Source of the DNA: Bradyrhizobium sp. LHD-71
GTDB lineage: Bacteria > Pseudomonadota > Alphaproteobacteria > Rhizobiales > Xanthobacteraceae
Length of the DNA: 64,000 nt
NCBI RefSeq assembly: GCF_031157255.1
Contig: NZ_JAVIFX010000005.1
Location: 1-64,000 of the forward strand
Direction: 5' to 3'
Each line of letters starts with the position of its first letter. The first letter of the stretch is position 1. Both the position numbers and the translations under genes were made by a program. This document shows positions 25,002-33,771 of this stretch, one piece after another. Under the pieces are notes generated by a model. The model was not told the origin of the DNA. It was given only the letters and a program-made list of their open reading frames with translations, and ran no database searches.

Positions 25002-27101
25002 TCAGGATGCGCCGACCTTGCGCCTGGAGGTCTGTTCTACGCCGCTCTCGTCCGCGTAGTGACAGGCGCTGAGATGTGCCGGACCGGTCCGCTCGACCAG
25101 TTCAGGCTCCAGCTGCGCACATTTCTCTGTGGCCTTGAGGCAGCGTGTGCGGAATGCGCATCCCGACGGCGGTGAGAGCGGGTTCGGCATGTCGCCGGAA
25201 AGCACGATGCGCTCGCTCGACCTGGCGCGCGCCGGGTCCGGTGCGGGAATCGCCGAAAGCAAGGCTTGTGTATACGGGTGAGCAGGCGATCCGAACACCT
25301 GATCGCGGCTGCCGAACTCGATCAGCTTGCCGAGATACATCACTGCCACATCGTCAGAGATGTGATGAACCACGGAGAGATCGTGGGAGATGAAAAGGTA
25401 CGAGAGGCCGAGTTCTCGCTGCAGGCTCTTGAGCAGGTTGATCACCTGGGCCTGGATCGACACGTCCAGCGCGGAGACTGCCTCGTCGAGGATCATGACG
25501 TCCGGGCCAAGCGCGAGCGCACGTGCGATGGCGATGCGCTGGCGCTGCCCTCCGGAAAACTCCGGCGGCCGCCTTCCGGCGACTTCAGGCGACAACCCGA
25601 CGTGTTGCAGCAATTCATTGACGCGCGCGGCGTTGTAGCGACCGTTGATCCGCAGCGGCTCGGCAATAACCTCATGGACCGTCATGCGTGGATCGAGCGA
25701 CGCATAAGGATCCTGGAAGACGACCTGCAATTCCTTGCGCTTCGGGCGAAGCCGCGACGGCTTCATCGTCGTGATGTCCGCGTCCATCAACCAGATCTTA
25801 CCCTCAGTCGGGTCGATCAGTCTCAGGATGAGTCGACCGAGAGTGGACTTCCCGCACCCGGACTCGCCGACAAGGCCCAGCGTGCGGCCGCTTGCCAGCG
25901 AAAGCGAAACTGCGCGCACGGCTTTCAGATGGTCATGTCCCCAACCCTTGCGCCGTCGGATGGCAAAGTCCTTGCTCAGTTGCTCGATGCGCAGCACCGG
26001 CGCTTTGGTGGCCGGCTCTTTCCGATCCGAGCCATGAGCGACGTCGCCGGAGAGGACCACTGCAGTCTTGCGCGACCACTCCGCAACTTCTTCGGCAAAA
26101 TGACAGGCGCTTCGATGATCGGCGCCAACCTGCCGGAACTCCGGCAGTTGCTCGCGACATGGAGACCGGCCGTCCGACAAGGCGCATCGGGGATGGAAGA
26201 CGCAGCCCGGAGGACGCTTCGCGAGGTTCGGGACCTGCCCTGGAATCGAATAGAGCTCGCCGACATTACGATCCAATCGCGGCAAGCTGGAAATGAGACC
26301 AACAGTGTACGGATGACGCGGCTGGGCGAAGATCGGGTCCACCGGCGCCCGTTCCATCATCCGCCCACCGTACATTACCGCGACACGGTTGGCGGTTTCC
26401 GCCACGAGGCCGAGATCGTGAGTGATCAGCACCATGGCCGCGCCGGTCTTGGCGCGCACCCTGGCGAGCACCTTCATCACCTGCGCCTGAATCGTCACAT
26501 CGAGCGCGGTGGTGGGCTCATCTGCGATCAGCAGATCGGGATCGTTTGCCATCGCAATCGCAATCATCACCCGCTGACGCATGCCGCCGGAGAATTCGTT
26601 CGGATATTGCTGGTAGCGCCGCTCGGGGTCGGGGATGTTGACGAGGCCGAGCAGCTCGATCGCGCGCGCCCGGACTTCAGCCTTTGACATCGCCGGATTA
26701 TGCAGCCGGACCGTCTCGGCGATCTGAGACCCAACCCGCAGTACGGGATTGAGGGACGTCATGGGGTCCTGGAACACCATGGACATCGACTTGCCGCGGA
26801 CCTTGCGCATCTGCTCGAACGACAGGTCCGTTAGGCTTTGTCCCCGCAGAATAACCTTCCCGGAGGTCAGTTGCACCGGCGCGGGCAACAGCCCCATGAC
26901 CGCGAGCATCGTCATGCTTTTGCCGGAGCCAGACTCACCGACAAGACCGAAGACCTCGTGCGGAAACACATCGAACGTCGCGCCATCCACGAGACGTGTC
27001 ATGCCCTGTTCCGACGGCACCTCGATCACGAGATCGCGCACGGAAAGGACCGGTTCCGGCGAGGCCGAGGTCGGAGGTTGATTTTGATCCATGCTCGACA
27101 T
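25002..27101 (-). CDS. Fused DppD-DppF ABC importer ATPase
   Basis: 699-residue protein with two complete peptide/opine/nickel-type ATPases in one chain. First half: Walker A GESGSGKS, FQDPMTSLNPVLRVG, signature FSGGMRQRVMIAIA, Walker B LLIADEPTTALD and the C-terminal Oligo_HPY segment with PPGCVFHPRC. Second half (from about residue 365): GESGCGKS, FQDPYASLDPRMTV, FSGGQRQRIAIAR, MILDEAVSALD and SGCAFRTRC. In most systems these are separate DppD and DppF proteins. The ATG at 27101 overlaps the DppC stop by one base; a second Met three codons on is possible. Powers the DppBC channel. Confidence 0.93.
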   Translation of the reverse strand: MSSMDQNQPPTSASPEPVLSVRDLVIEVPSEQGMTRLVDGATFDVFPHEVFGLVGESGSGKSMTMLAVMGLLPAPVQLTSGKVILRGQSLTDLSFEQMRKVRGKSMSMVFQDPMTSLNPVLRVGSQIAETVRLHNPAMSKAEVRARAIELLGLVNIPDPERRYQQYPNEFSGGMRQRVMIAIAMANDPDLLIADEPTTALDVTIQAQVMKVLARVRAKTGAAMVLITHDLGLVAETANRVAVMYGGRMMERAPVDPIFAQPRHPYTVGLISSLPRLDRNVGELYSIPGQVPNLAKRPPGCVFHPRCALSDGRSPCREQLPEFRQVGADHRSACHFAEEVAEWSRKTAVVLSGDVAHGSDRKEPATKAPVLRIEQLSKDFAIRRRKGWGHDHLKAVRAVSLSLASGRTLGLVGESGCGKSTLGRLILRLIDPTEGKIWLMDADITTMKPSRLRPKRKELQVVFQDPYASLDPRMTVHEVIAEPLRINGRYNAARVNELLQHVGLSPEVAGRRPPEFSGGQRQRIAIARALALGPDVMILDEAVSALDVSIQAQVINLLKSLQRELGLSYLFISHDLSVVHHISDDVAVMYLGKLIEFGSRDQVFGSPAHPYTQALLSAIPAPDPARARSSERIVLSGDMPNPLSPPSGCAFRTRCLKATEKCAQLEPELVERTGPAHLSACHYADESGVEQTSRRKVGAS

Positions 27102-27943
27102 CAGCTGGCTTTCACCACTTCGGCCGACATGTCGTTCTCCGACGTAAAGGTCTGCGAATAAATCTGGACGCCGGCAACGAGCATGAACAACGCGATGCTC
27201 GGCAGTACCGACAGCCACGGGTCGAGTTCGAGGTAGGTCTGACCTTCGCTCACCATCAAACCCCAGCTCGGTAGTGGCGGTTGCACCCCGAGGCCCAGAT
27301 AACTCAGCGCCGATTCCAGTACGATGATCTGACCCAGTTCGTACGAGCCGACGATCAGCATCTGCGGAAGCACATTGGGCAAGAGATGCTTGCGGATATT
27401 CCACGTCGCCGTCGCTCCCTGTGTGGTCGCGGACAACACGAATTCTCGCTCGCGCAGGCTCAGAGCCATGGCCCGCGCGACGCGTCCGTAGGCGACCCAG
27501 CTGGTCAACCCGAGCAGAATGGCAAGCTTGAAGACACCGGAGCCGAGGATTGCAGCGACCGCGATCAGAAGCAGCACGCGCGGAATCGAAAGCTGAAGAT
27601 CCGCGATGCCCATGATGACGTTCTCAACCCAGCCGCGGAAGAAGCCCGCCAGCAGGCCGAGCGCGACCCCTATGACGAGACTGACGATTACTGCCGAAAA
27701 GCCGATGAAGAGCGAGACCTGCCCCGCCAACGCGAGTCGACTCACCATGTCCCGCCCCAGCGTATCCGTTCCCAACAGATACATCCGACCGTCGAATGAA
27801 ACACCGCCCGGCGGCAACAGGCTTGCCGACAGGTTCTGACCGTAGGGGTCGTATGTCGGCAGCAGCGGAACGACGGCGATCAGAAGCAGAATGCCGAACA
27901 GAAGCGCGAGCGCTACGCCGGTTGAAACGCGGATCTTTCTCAT
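27101..27943 (-). CDS. DppC-type ABC permease
   Basis: 280-residue inner-membrane permease. The N-terminal OppC-type segment YDPYGQNLSASLLPP and TDTLGRDMVSRLALAGQVSLFIG are diagnostic. The EAA coupling loop is ATTQGATATWNIRKHLLPNVLP. The start overlaps the DppB stop (TGATG) and the stop overlaps the ATPase start, so translation of the three is coupled. Ligand class: peptides or other amidated or acidic solutes. Confidence 0.92.
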   Translation of the reverse strand: MRKIRVSTGVALALLFGILLLIAVVPLLPTYDPYGQNLSASLLPPGGVSFDGRMYLLGTDTLGRDMVSRLALAGQVSLFIGFSAVIVSLVIGVALGLLAGFFRGWVENVIMGIADLQLSIPRVLLLIAVAAILGSGVFKLAILLGLTSWVAYGRVARAMALSLREREFVLSATTQGATATWNIRKHLLPNVLPQMLIVGSYELGQIIVLESALSYLGLGVQPPLPSWGLMVSEGQTYLELDPWLSVLPSIALFMLVAGVQIYSQTFTSENDMSAEVVKAS

Positions 27944-28860
27944 CAGGCGACCCTCACGCGCGGATCGAGGAAGCCGTAGAGGATGTCGACGATCAGATTC
28001 ACAAGAACGAAGATCAGCGAAATGATGAAAACCCCGGCGATGATCACCGGGTAGTCACGCTGACTCACCGACTGGACAATCAATCGTCCGACTCCCGGCC
28101 AGCTGAACACGGTCTCCGTGACCACGGTGCCGCCCAGCAGAAGGCCGAGATTGATGCCGGCGATGGTCACGAGCGGCAGGAGCGCGTTAGGCAGCATGTG
28201 CTTGAGAATGACCGTCGTGCGGCTCTGCCCTTTGCTGTAAGCCGTGCGCACGTAGTCCTGGCGCTGCTCGGCCGACAGCGAAGCGTTGAAGAGTCGCAGA
28301 TACAGCGCTAGCTCGTAGGTCGCGAGCGTGAGGGCCGGCAGGACGAGATGCTGGATCGTGCCGCGCCCGAGCGACGGCAGCCAGCGCAGCCACACGGAAA
28401 AGATCAGGATGAGGATCAGCCCGAACGAGAACACGGGGATCGCCTGCCTTGCCAGCGCCAGCCACATGATCGTGGTGCGGACCTTGGCGCTGGTCGTCAG
28501 GCGCATCAGCAATCCGATCGCGAAAGCCAGGAGAATCCCCAGCACGAACGCGGTGAGCGCGAGTTCAAGCGTGGCGGGCACGCGCTCGAGCACCAGATCC
28601 AGCGCCGACGTTCGTTGACGCAGCGAAACACCAAAATCTCCGCCCAGCGCATTCGTCAGAAATTTCACGTACTGGACGATCAGAGACTGATCCAGCCCGA
28701 GCGCCGACCGCAGCCGCCTGATGTCCTCGTCCGTCGCCTCCACCGGCAGCAGTAGCAACGCCGGATCGCCAGCAAGCCGGACGAGGAAGAACGTCACCGT
28801 CATCACGCCCAGGACGGTCAAGACCGACTGGAAGGCACGCCGAAGAATGAAATAAGCCAT
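27943..28860 (-). CDS. DppB-type ABC permease
   Basis: 305-residue permease with the standard start AYFILRRAFQSVLTVLGVMTVTFFLVRLAGDP, a large periplasmic loop, the coupling loop SKGQSRTTVILKHMLPNALLP and GTVVTETVFSWPGVG near the C-terminus. The ATG at 28860 is chosen over an upstream in-frame codon because that extension is polar and unlike the family. First gene of dppB-C-DF-adc-hydrolase. Divergent from the binding protein at 29035, with operator d between them. Confidence 0.92.
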   Translation of the reverse strand: MAYFILRRAFQSVLTVLGVMTVTFFLVRLAGDPALLLLPVEATDEDIRRLRSALGLDQSLIVQYVKFLTNALGGDFGVSLRQRTSALDLVLERVPATLELALTAFVLGILLAFAIGLLMRLTTSAKVRTTIMWLALARQAIPVFSFGLILILIFSVWLRWLPSLGRGTIQHLVLPALTLATYELALYLRLFNASLSAEQRQDYVRTAYSKGQSRTTVILKHMLPNALLPLVTIAGINLGLLLGGTVVTETVFSWPGVGRLIVQSVSQRDYPVIIAGVFIISLIFVLVNLIVDILYGFLDPRVRVA

Positions 28861-28961
28861 CCGACCCCGCTTTCGAGCCGTGGATATCCGGCCCGATCTT
28901 ACTTCGACGACCAGGATCGAGCCCGCCAACCCCCGCACGCGAATTTGCTTGCGGGACGACG

Positions 28962-28975
28962 AACTGTCAACAGTT
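28962..28975. promoter_or_regulatory. Operator d (perfect AACTGTCAACAGTT) in the dppB/binding-protein divergent region
   Basis: Exact consensus, 102 bases before the dppB start and 60 before the binding-protein GTG. It can control both the five-gene dpp operon and the binding protein-GntR pair, so it would also give autoregulation of the regulator. The reverse strand reads TTGACA, then 17 bases, then CAAATT. Confidence 0.78.
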
Positions 28976-29034
28976 CACAATAGCTCTTTTTTGAGGCAGA
29001 CTGATGTTGCAGGGATCAATCAAGGGAGATCGAG

Positions 29035-30558
29035 GTGCCGACGCAACGTCGAATTCCGCGAACAATCGCCGCACTGCTGGTGGCTGGCGCTCTGACCGTC
29101 GCATGCGGCGCAGCCGCACAAAACGCACCGAGCAAGGTTGTCGCGGCGCTCAGCTCTGACATCGCGACACTCGACCCCACCATCTACCACGCAATCATCA
29201 GCTTCCATGCGCGTCTGAACATCTTCGACGCGCTAACCGATATTGGCCCTGACAGCAGCGTCGTTCCCCGCCTTGCGACAAAATGGGAAAAAAGTGGGGA
29301 CGCAAAACAATGGATCTTCACGATCCGGACGGATGCAAAGTTCCACAATGGCGATCCGGTCACCATCGACGACGTGATTTTCTCTTATCAAAAGATCATG
29401 GACGACGAAAAGTCGCCGACGCGCGTGTACGTGAACAACATCCAGTCGATCGATCGGATTTCGGATACGCAACTGCGCTTCAACCTGAAGACGCCGTTCG
29501 CTCCGTTCGATCGCAACGCCACGCTGATCGCCGTAATTCCGAAGAGGGCATATACCGAGATGGGTGCCGACGCGTTCGGCCGGAAGGCGATCGGCTCGGG
29601 GCCCTATCGCGTTGTCAACTGGATCAAGGACGATCGGCTCGAACTGGAGGCGTTCGACGGCTGGTGGGGCGGCAACCCCTCGATCAAACAGGTGGTGCTC
29701 CGCCCTGTCCCAAGCGAGTCTGCACGCTCGGCTGCGCTGCTGTCGGGCGAAGTCGACATCGTTCCGGCCCTGCCACCGGCGTTGATGCAAACGCTCAGCA
29801 ATCGCCCAGGCGTCAAGGTGAAGGTCAACGACGGCTACAAGGTTGTGTACCTCGGCTTCAATCCGGCCGACCCTGCATTGAAGGACATCCGGATGCGCCA
29901 GGCGGTCGATGCCGCGATCGATCGCAACGCGATCGGCCAGCAGTTGCTGAGAGGAATGGGCCTGCCGATCGGGCAGATTTTGGCCAAAGTCACTTTCGGC
30001 CACGACGACAAGCGGCCGCCGACCAAATACGATCCCGAACGTGCCAAACAGCTCGTGAAGGAGAGCGGCTACAACGGTGAGCCGATCACGTTCCAGTACC
30101 CGAACGACTTCATTGCGTCTGCGGATGCCGTCGCCTCGGCAGTCGCGGGCTACCTGAAGGCGGCAGGCGTCAACGTGAAGCTGGAGGGCATGGAGTACAA
30201 CAGCTTCTACGCCCTTTGGTCGGGCAAGAAACTCGGCGGGATGCACATGTTCGTCTTCGGGCCAAGCCTGTTGGATGGCGACGTCCCGATCTTCAGCATC
30301 TTTGCCACCAAGGGCAATCGTGGCTACATGTTCGATCCGAAAGTCGACCAGCTCGCCGAGGACCAGCGTTCGGAAAGCGACCCGAAAAAGCGGGCCGAGA
30401 TCATGGCGCAGCTCTGGCGCGAGACCGATCGCTATCAGCCCTTCGCTTACCTGTTCAACGAGCGGCAGGCGGTTGGCCTGAGGGACGGTGTCGAATGGGA
30501 GGCGCCCCCTGAGGGCTATATCCGGTTCTGGCAGGTCACGCGAACAACCGCACGCTAG
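29035..30558 (+). CDS. Peptide/nickel-type (SBP_bac_5) binding protein 1
   Basis: 507-residue periplasmic binding protein (family 5, DppA/OppA fold). Signal peptide with a possible lipobox-like AGALTVACG at residues 17-25, so it may be a lipoprotein. Family markers are LDPTIYHAIISFHARLNIFDALTD, FTIRTDAKFHNGDPVTIDDVIFSYQ and KAIGSGPYRVVNWIKDDRLELEAF. The GTG at 29035 follows AGGGAGA. It is divergent from dppBC-DF and is clearly paralogous to the proteins at 37390 and 40073. It supplies ligand to the DppBC channel. The gntR gene follows 114 bases later on the same strand. Confidence 0.92.
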   Translation: MPTQRRIPRTIAALLVAGALTVACGAAAQNAPSKVVAALSSDIATLDPTIYHAIISFHARLNIFDALTDIGPDSSVVPRLATKWEKSGDAKQWIFTIRTDAKFHNGDPVTIDDVIFSYQKIMDDEKSPTRVYVNNIQSIDRISDTQLRFNLKTPFAPFDRNATLIAVIPKRAYTEMGADAFGRKAIGSGPYRVVNWIKDDRLELEAFDGWWGGNPSIKQVVLRPVPSESARSAALLSGEVDIVPALPPALMQTLSNRPGVKVKVNDGYKVVYLGFNPADPALKDIRMRQAVDAAIDRNAIGQQLLRGMGLPIGQILAKVTFGHDDKRPPTKYDPERAKQLVKESGYNGEPITFQYPNDFIASADAVASAVAGYLKAAGVNVKLEGMEYNSFYALWSGKKLGGMHMFVFGPSLLDGDVPIFSIFATKGNRGYMFDPKVDQLAEDQRSESDPKKRAEIMAQLWRETDRYQPFAYLFNERQAVGLRDGVEWEAPPEGYIRFWQVTRTTAR

Positions 30559-30611
30559 ATCGAGCAACTTCCACGGTTTGCGGGCCGTTTCCCGCAGATT
30601 TTGGCGCGAAA

Positions 30612-30631
30612 TGAGGCACATCAATGCCTCA
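30612..30631 (+). repeat. Perfect inverted repeat between binding protein 1 and gntR
   Basis: TGAGGCA/TGCCTCA, 7-bp arms with a 6-base spacer, 53 bases after the binding-protein stop and 41 before the gntR start. No T-run follows, so it may be an attenuating hairpin or a protein site rather than a terminator. Confidence 0.45.
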
Positions 30632-30672
30632 CAAAGGTGCGACTCCACGGGGAACGTGTTAGAGAATCAGCC

Positions 30673-31380
30673 ATGTCGCTTCTGAAACCTATTTCCTCCG
30701 CATCACTTGCCGAGATCGCCTTTTCGAACCTTGTCGAAGCCATCTCTGCAGGCGAATTCGAGCCTGGACAGCGCCTGTCGGAGGCAGACCTTGCGCGCCG
30801 CTTCGGGATCAGTCGGGGACCGCTGCGGGAAGCACTCCAGCGCCTTGAAGGCCGGCTCGTTACGCGCCGCGCCAGGGTCGGCGTTCGCGTCATCGAACTC
30901 TCGCCGGAGACCATTCGCGAGCTTTTTCTGATCCGGGAGGCTCTCGAAGGCATGGCCGCACGCCTTGCGACGGAAAACGCGCGCAAGCCGCATGTGAAAG
31001 CGCTTCGCAATCTGCTTTCGCGGCACGCGAAAGACCCCGCCCTGAAAGCGGGTTCAGCTTACAAACAAGGCACCTTCGACAGCGACTTTCACGCCACGAT
31101 CGTGCGTCTCGCCGGCAATCAGCGCCTGGAAGAGATGCTGCACGACCACTTGTACTATCAGTTGCGGCTCTACCGCTATCAATCGAGCGCGAAATCCGGA
31201 CGCGCACTGGTCGCGTTCGATGAGCATGTTGCGATCGTCGATGCGATCGAGAGCGGCGACGCAGCCGCCGCCGAAGCCGCGATGCGCGCACACATTCGCA
31301 ACGCCTACAACAGCTTTGCGCAGCGCGGACAGAGCCGCGCGCGCAAGAACGGCAGCGCTCGCGCTGTCGCAGCCGAATAA
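30673..31380 (+). CDS. GntR-family transcriptional regulator, FCD subfamily
   Basis: 235-residue regulator. N-terminal winged helix (about residues 10-75): LVEAISAGEFEPGQRLSEADLARRFGISRGPLREALQRLEG, the canonical GntR DNA-binding signature. C-terminal all-helical FCD ligand domain (about 85-220) with the metal-site residues Asp and His in DSDFHATIVRLAGN and the further His residues in FDEHVAIVDAIESGD and MRAHIRNAY. ATG at 30673 is preferred over a codon 72 bases earlier because the extra segment is unlike the family. FCD regulators usually bind a short palindrome of the GT-Nx-AC type and release it on binding an organic acid. The AACTGTCAACAGTT elements fit this form (GT-CA-AC), so this protein is the likely master repressor of the cluster. 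Confidence 0.93.
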   Translation: MSLLKPISSASLAEIAFSNLVEAISAGEFEPGQRLSEADLARRFGISRGPLREALQRLEGRLVTRRARVGVRVIELSPETIRELFLIREALEGMAARLATENARKPHVKALRNLLSRHAKDPALKAGSAYKQGTFDSDFHATIVRLAGNQRLEEMLHDHLYYQLRLYRYQSSAKSGRALVAFDEHVAIVDAIESGDAAAAEAAMRAHIRNAYNSFAQRGQSRARKNGSARAVAAE

Positions 31381-31451
31381 CAACCGACGACTTCTTCCGA
31401 CGCAGGAGCCTTGAGCGCCACGCAAGTCGGCTGCGCTCTGCTTGAGTTGCC

Positions 31452-31465
31452 GACTGTCAACAATC
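31452..31465. promoter_or_regulatory. Operator e upstream of the second isochorismatase-fold gene
   Basis: GACTGTCAACAATC, 11/14 to the consensus, with extra outer symmetry CCGA/TCGG (31450-31467). It is 43 bases before the start at 31509. A TTGCCG-N17-TACTGT promoter (31447 onward) would place the operator in the spacer. Confidence 0.65.
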
Positions 31466-31508
31466 GGCATACTGTCCGCTTCGGAGGTCCCACGTTTCGA
31501 ACAGAGCC

Positions 31509-32156
31509 ATGCCGACACTCGTTGCAAAGCAATGCGCGGTTCTCGTTGTCGATATGCAGAACGACTTCTGCCATCGCGAGGGCCACTACGGTCTTTGCGG
31601 CAACGATATCTCCGACTTCATTTCGGCGATCGATCCGGTTTCGCGGCTGGTTGGCAAGGCGCGCACCGCAGGTGCGACCGTGGGATACACGCGCCTGGTT
31701 TATGACAAGCCCGCCGGGTCCATGGAGGACAGGCACGTCCTGAAGCCGCGGCGCTGGATACCGAAGGGCGAACGGCTTCGGCCCGGCACCTGGGGTGCTG
31801 CGGTCATCGACCAGTTGACCCCCCTCCCCGGCGACATCGTCACCGACAAGGCAGGCTATTCGGCGTTCGAGGGAACAGACCTTGAGGCGCAACTGCGCAG
31901 TCGCGGCATAACGACGATCATCGTCTGCGGCGTCGTAACCTATGCCTGCGTGCTCGCGACGGCATTTTCGGCGTTCGATCGCGGCTTCGACATCGTGCTC
32001 GCCAGTGACGCGACAGGCAGCTGGAGCAGCACGCTCGCCTCAGCAAGCTCCGAGATCGTCGATCTTTTGCTCGGACATGCAGCGCGCATCGACGAAATCC
32101 AACTCACGGGCCAGCCGCCCGCCGACACCACGGCCCCACGAGCCGCAGTGAACTAA
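31509..32156 (+). CDS. Isochorismatase-fold cysteine hydrolase (second)
   Basis: 215 residues. Triad positions: Asp in VLVVDMQNDFCH, Lys in VTDKAGYSAFEGTDLE, and Cys in VCGVVTYACVLATAFSAFDRGF. It is closer to nicotinamidase/ureidoacrylate-type members than the protein at 18574 (DMQNDF start, W/R region PKGERLRPGTWGAA). Hydrolyses an amide or ureide C-N bond. Likely co-transcribed with the CoA ligase 35 bases downstream; controlled by operator e. Confidence 0.86.
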   Translation: MPTLVAKQCAVLVVDMQNDFCHREGHYGLCGNDISDFISAIDPVSRLVGKARTAGATVGYTRLVYDKPAGSMEDRHVLKPRRWIPKGERLRPGTWGAAVIDQLTPLPGDIVTDKAGYSAFEGTDLEAQLRSRGITTIIVCGVVTYACVLATAFSAFDRGFDIVLASDATGSWSSTLASASSEIVDLLLGHAARIDEIQLTGQPPADTTAPRAAVN

Positions 32157-32191
32157 AAGAACATCTTCAACACAGGAAAACTGACCCCGCG

Positions 32192-33574
32192 ATGACCACC
32201 GCCTTCACGCCGCTGAGCCTCCCCGACATTCTGCGCCAGCCCCGCGACAAGGTGCGCGCGCTGCAGGATCGCCTGCTGCGCGAGACTGTGGAACTCGCCT
32301 ACAATCATCATCCGTTCTACAGCAAGCTGATGCGCAAGGAGCGGCTCGAGCCGCGCCACATCCAGACCTGCGACGAACTCGTGCGTCTGCCGACATCGTC
32401 GAAGGCAGACTTCCTCGCCGACCCCGACGCATTCCGTCTCGATCCTGAAAGCGTTCCACCCGAGCAGGGCACGCTCTGGAAGATCGTCTACACGACAGGC
32501 ACCACCACCGGCCGGCCGGCGCCGATCTACGTCGCTGCGCACGATCACTTCGGCTACATGTTCGCATTCGCGCAGCGGCAAGAGCTGATCGGTCTGAAGG
32601 ACAGCGACCGGATTGCCAATCTCTTTCCGCTCACGCCGTTTCCGATGGGCGCCTACGCGCGCGCGCCGGACGAGGTGGGCTCAATCGGCGCCGCCGTCGT
32701 TTTCACCAACACGGGCAATGCGCAGAGCCAGTATCCGGTCAATCGCGGTCTCGACGCGGCCGTCCGCGCGGTCGAGCGGCATCGCGTCACGGTGCTGTGG
32801 GGCGTTGCCGGTTTCGTGCGCCGCGTGCTGATGCGCGCCCAGGAACTGGGGGCCGATTTCAAGTCCGTCCGCATGGCGATGATCACGGGCGAAGCCTCGT
32901 CGACCGCGATGCGCGACGATCTGCGTCGCCGCATGCGCGAACTGGGGGCCGCCGACACGAAGATCGTCAATCGCTACGGCTCGACGGAGCAGGGCGGCAC
33001 GATGATCGAATGCCAGGAAGGTGCGGGCTTCCACAGCCTAATCCCGGATCAGCTATTCCACGAGGTGATCAATCCGCAGACCGGTGAACGGTTGGCCGAC
33101 GGACAGTCCGGCATGCTCGCCTTCACGCATCTGATGCGACGCGGAACGCTGTTCCTACGCTACATCGTCGGCGATGTAGTCTCGCTCAGCCACGATGTAT
33201 GTCCGCATTGCGGCCGTACGTCGCCACGGATCATTTCTCAACCTGTGCGCTCGGGAGATATCATCAAGATTAAGGGTGCGCTGGTCAATCTCCAGGTCCT
33301 GAAAGATCGCCTCGACCACCTTCCGGCGCTGGACGAGTATCAGATCGTCGTGCAGCCGTCGGACCGCAACGATCCATTCTCCATGGACGAGCTTGTGATC
33401 AAGTTGGCCGCGAAACCGGAGGATCAGCAGGCTCTGTCCACGGATATCCTGGCGGAGGTAGCCAAGATCATCCTGGTGCGCCCGCGCATCGAAATCGTCG
33501 ACCGCGACGAAATCTACGATCCCTTGGTCGCGGCAAAACCGAAGCGTGTCGTCGACCTTCGCCCTCCACGTTGA
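32192..33574 (+). CDS. PaaK-like phenylacetate-CoA ligase family enzyme
   Basis: 460-residue adenylate-forming ligase of the phenylacetate-CoA ligase branch. Seen are VYTTGTTTGRPAPIYV (ATP-binding P-loop, S/T-rich), ITGEASS, NRYGSTEQGGTM (adenine-binding), LRYIVGDVVSLSHDVCPHCGRTSPRI (the conserved Y-x2-GD motif and a CPHCG pair common in this family) and KIKGALVNLQVL, where the family has KI(R/K)G...P. Probably activates an aromatic or unsaturated carboxylate to its CoA thioester for later breakdown. Convergent with the oxidoreductase at 33772, with a hairpin between. Confidence 0.87.
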   Translation: MTTAFTPLSLPDILRQPRDKVRALQDRLLRETVELAYNHHPFYSKLMRKERLEPRHIQTCDELVRLPTSSKADFLADPDAFRLDPESVPPEQGTLWKIVYTTGTTTGRPAPIYVAAHDHFGYMFAFAQRQELIGLKDSDRIANLFPLTPFPMGAYARAPDEVGSIGAAVVFTNTGNAQSQYPVNRGLDAAVRAVERHRVTVLWGVAGFVRRVLMRAQELGADFKSVRMAMITGEASSTAMRDDLRRRMRELGAADTKIVNRYGSTEQGGTMIECQEGAGFHSLIPDQLFHEVINPQTGERLADGQSGMLAFTHLMRRGTLFLRYIVGDVVSLSHDVCPHCGRTSPRIISQPVRSGDIIKIKGALVNLQVLKDRLDHLPALDEYQIVVQPSDRNDPFSMDELVIKLAAKPEDQQALSTDILAEVAKIILVRPRIEIVDRDEIYDPLVAAKPKRVVDLRPPR

Positions 33575-33588
33575 TCGAGGAAGCTGCC

Positions 33589-33621
33589 GGAACGCAGTAC
33601 GGCTCGATGAAACTGCGTTCC
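33589..33621. terminator. Hairpin between convergent CoA ligase and ferredoxin oxidoreductase genes
   Basis: Perfect 10-bp stem GGAACGCAGT/ACTGCGTTCC with a 13-base loop, 14 bases after the ligase stop. No clean T-run, so it may be a weak or Rho-assisted terminator working from either side. Confidence 0.5.
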
Positions 33622-33771
33622 GTCATATTGCTGCTGCCCATCGGGCGTCACATGGAATCTGCACTCGGTAGATCGGATCGGCTTTCAGAATTTGCCGCAA
33701 GAACTTGCATTCCCGGCACAACGCTGGCGATGACCGCGCGGTTGATCGCGTCGCCCTTTAACAGACACTTC

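Noticed and set aside
30612-30631. TGAGGCA/TGCCTCA repeat as an eighth copy of the GntR operator
   Set aside because: It shares no core with AACTGTCAACAGTT, so it is listed only as a repeat.
29233-30648. 471-codon open frame on the - strand opposite binding protein 1
   Set aside because: The + strand frame has a signal peptide, family motifs and a ribosome site; the reverse frame has none.
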